Position numbers and translations under genes: made by a program
The notes under the pieces: model-generated
Told to the model about the DNA's origin: nothing
The model's input: the letters and a program-made list of their open reading frames with translations, nothing else
Database searches by the model: none
In this document: positions 6,654 through 6,922 of the stretch, in pieces
How positions within the stretch are numbered: position 1 is the first letter of the stretch
How the letters are laid out: every line of letters begins with the position of its first letter
Source: an uncultured Candidatus Competibacteraceae bacterium
GTDB taxonomy: Bacteria > Pseudomonadota > Gammaproteobacteria > Competibacterales > Competibacteraceae
NCBI GenBank assembly: GCA_937872125.1
Contig: CALMNY010000294.1
Location: 1-6,922, forward strand
DNA length: 6,922 nt
Reading direction: 5' to 3'

Positions 6654-6854
6654 CTGTCCACGCGCCAGGACCCCGCCCGGTACCTTCGCCTGTTGCGCTG
6701 GGCCGCGCGCCGCTACGCCGACGCCGAAGGCTGGCTGGCGTTGGCGGAGGGCGATCGACCCTCGCCCTATGCCCGGATGGCCGTGGCGGCCTGGGCACGC
6801 TACCACGGGGTGGCGGCGCCACCCGCCTCCGCCGCCCGGCCGGGTCAGGACTAG
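6654..6854 (+). CDS. In-frame 66-codon ORF directly after the helicase stop (small gene or broken C-terminus)
   Basis: After the helicase TAG (6651-6653) the same frame stays open for 66 codons to a TAG at 6852-6854. Third positions are very rich in G and C, as in the genes before it, and the translation looks protein-like: RYLRLLRWAARRYADAEGW, then SPYARMAVAAWARYHG, both apparently helical. No ATG or GTG start lies near the beginning. The choices are CTG at 6654, TTG at 6693 or a late ATG at 6777, none with a good ribosome-binding site. It may be a separate small gene with a rare start, the former C-terminus of the helicase cut off by an amber codon, or an extension made by read-through. The helicase motifs are complete without it, so truncation would not remove the motor. 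No family is recognised. Confidence 0.38.
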   Translation: MSTRQDPARYLRLLRWAARRYADAEGWLALAEGDRPSPYARMAVAAWARYHGVAAPPASAARPGQD

Positions 6855-6922
6855 CCCGCCGGCGGCGGCGCCCGCTGCGCGGTGCGGGTGCTGGCCGCGC
6901 TCTGCGCCGTGTGTCGCTCCTC

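Noticed and set aside
6057..6806. 249-codon open frame on the - strand
   Set aside because: Antisense to the motif V/VI half of the UvrD-like helicase, with Gly/Gln/Arg-rich composition typical of a shadow frame.
6882..6922. Possible start of a further gene (GTG at 6882, hydrophobic VRVLAALCAV)
   Set aside because: Only 13 codons are visible before the window ends, and there is no good ribosome-binding site.

Overview
The window is a 6.9 kb stretch of protein-coding DNA with every supported gene on the + strand. It looks like an accessory or mobile-element region of a high-GC proteobacterium. The evidence for that is tight gene packing, GTG starts, GC-rich third codon positions, and a gene set of orphan proteins, a methyltransferase-helicase and a second helicase with no housekeeping genes. 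No integrase, relaxase, conjugation gene, tRNA or attachment site is visible, so mobile-element origin is inference and the taxon cannot be fixed.

Left part (1-1458): two consecutive genes of unrecognised function that are paralogs. The first is cut by the window's left edge; its frame is open to base 3, and the codons before its first possible start align with the second protein. The second (520-1458, 312 aa) has a Ser/Thr/Pro-rich head and the same C-terminal module. This part is visibly poorer in GC than the rest.

Centre (1455-4903): the second paralog overlaps, by ATGA, a 1048-aa protein that fuses an N-terminal N6-adenine DNA methyltransferase (GQFFTP, DSSCGNG, NPPF) to a C-terminal SNF2-type superfamily 2 motor. 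The motor's Walker A (GLGKA) and Walker B (DEGD) motifs are unusual. No nuclease motif was seen. A 91-aa unknown gene with a good ribosome-binding site follows 26 bases later.

Right part (4904-6922): a 166-bp gap holds inverted repeats and a weak candidate promoter. It is followed by a complete superfamily 1 UvrD/FBH1-like helicase (527 aa from the GTG at 5070). After its TAG stop the same frame stays open for 66 GC-rich codons with no good start, which may be a small gene, a broken C-terminus or read-through. The last 68 bases hold nothing I can support.

Working model (inference): the paralogs, methyltransferase-SNF2 fusion, small protein and UvrD helicase form one DNA-processing module. 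It could be a DarB-like antirestriction or self-modification system carried by a mobile element, or an undescribed defence cassette. The lack of a nuclease argues against a conventional restriction-modification system.
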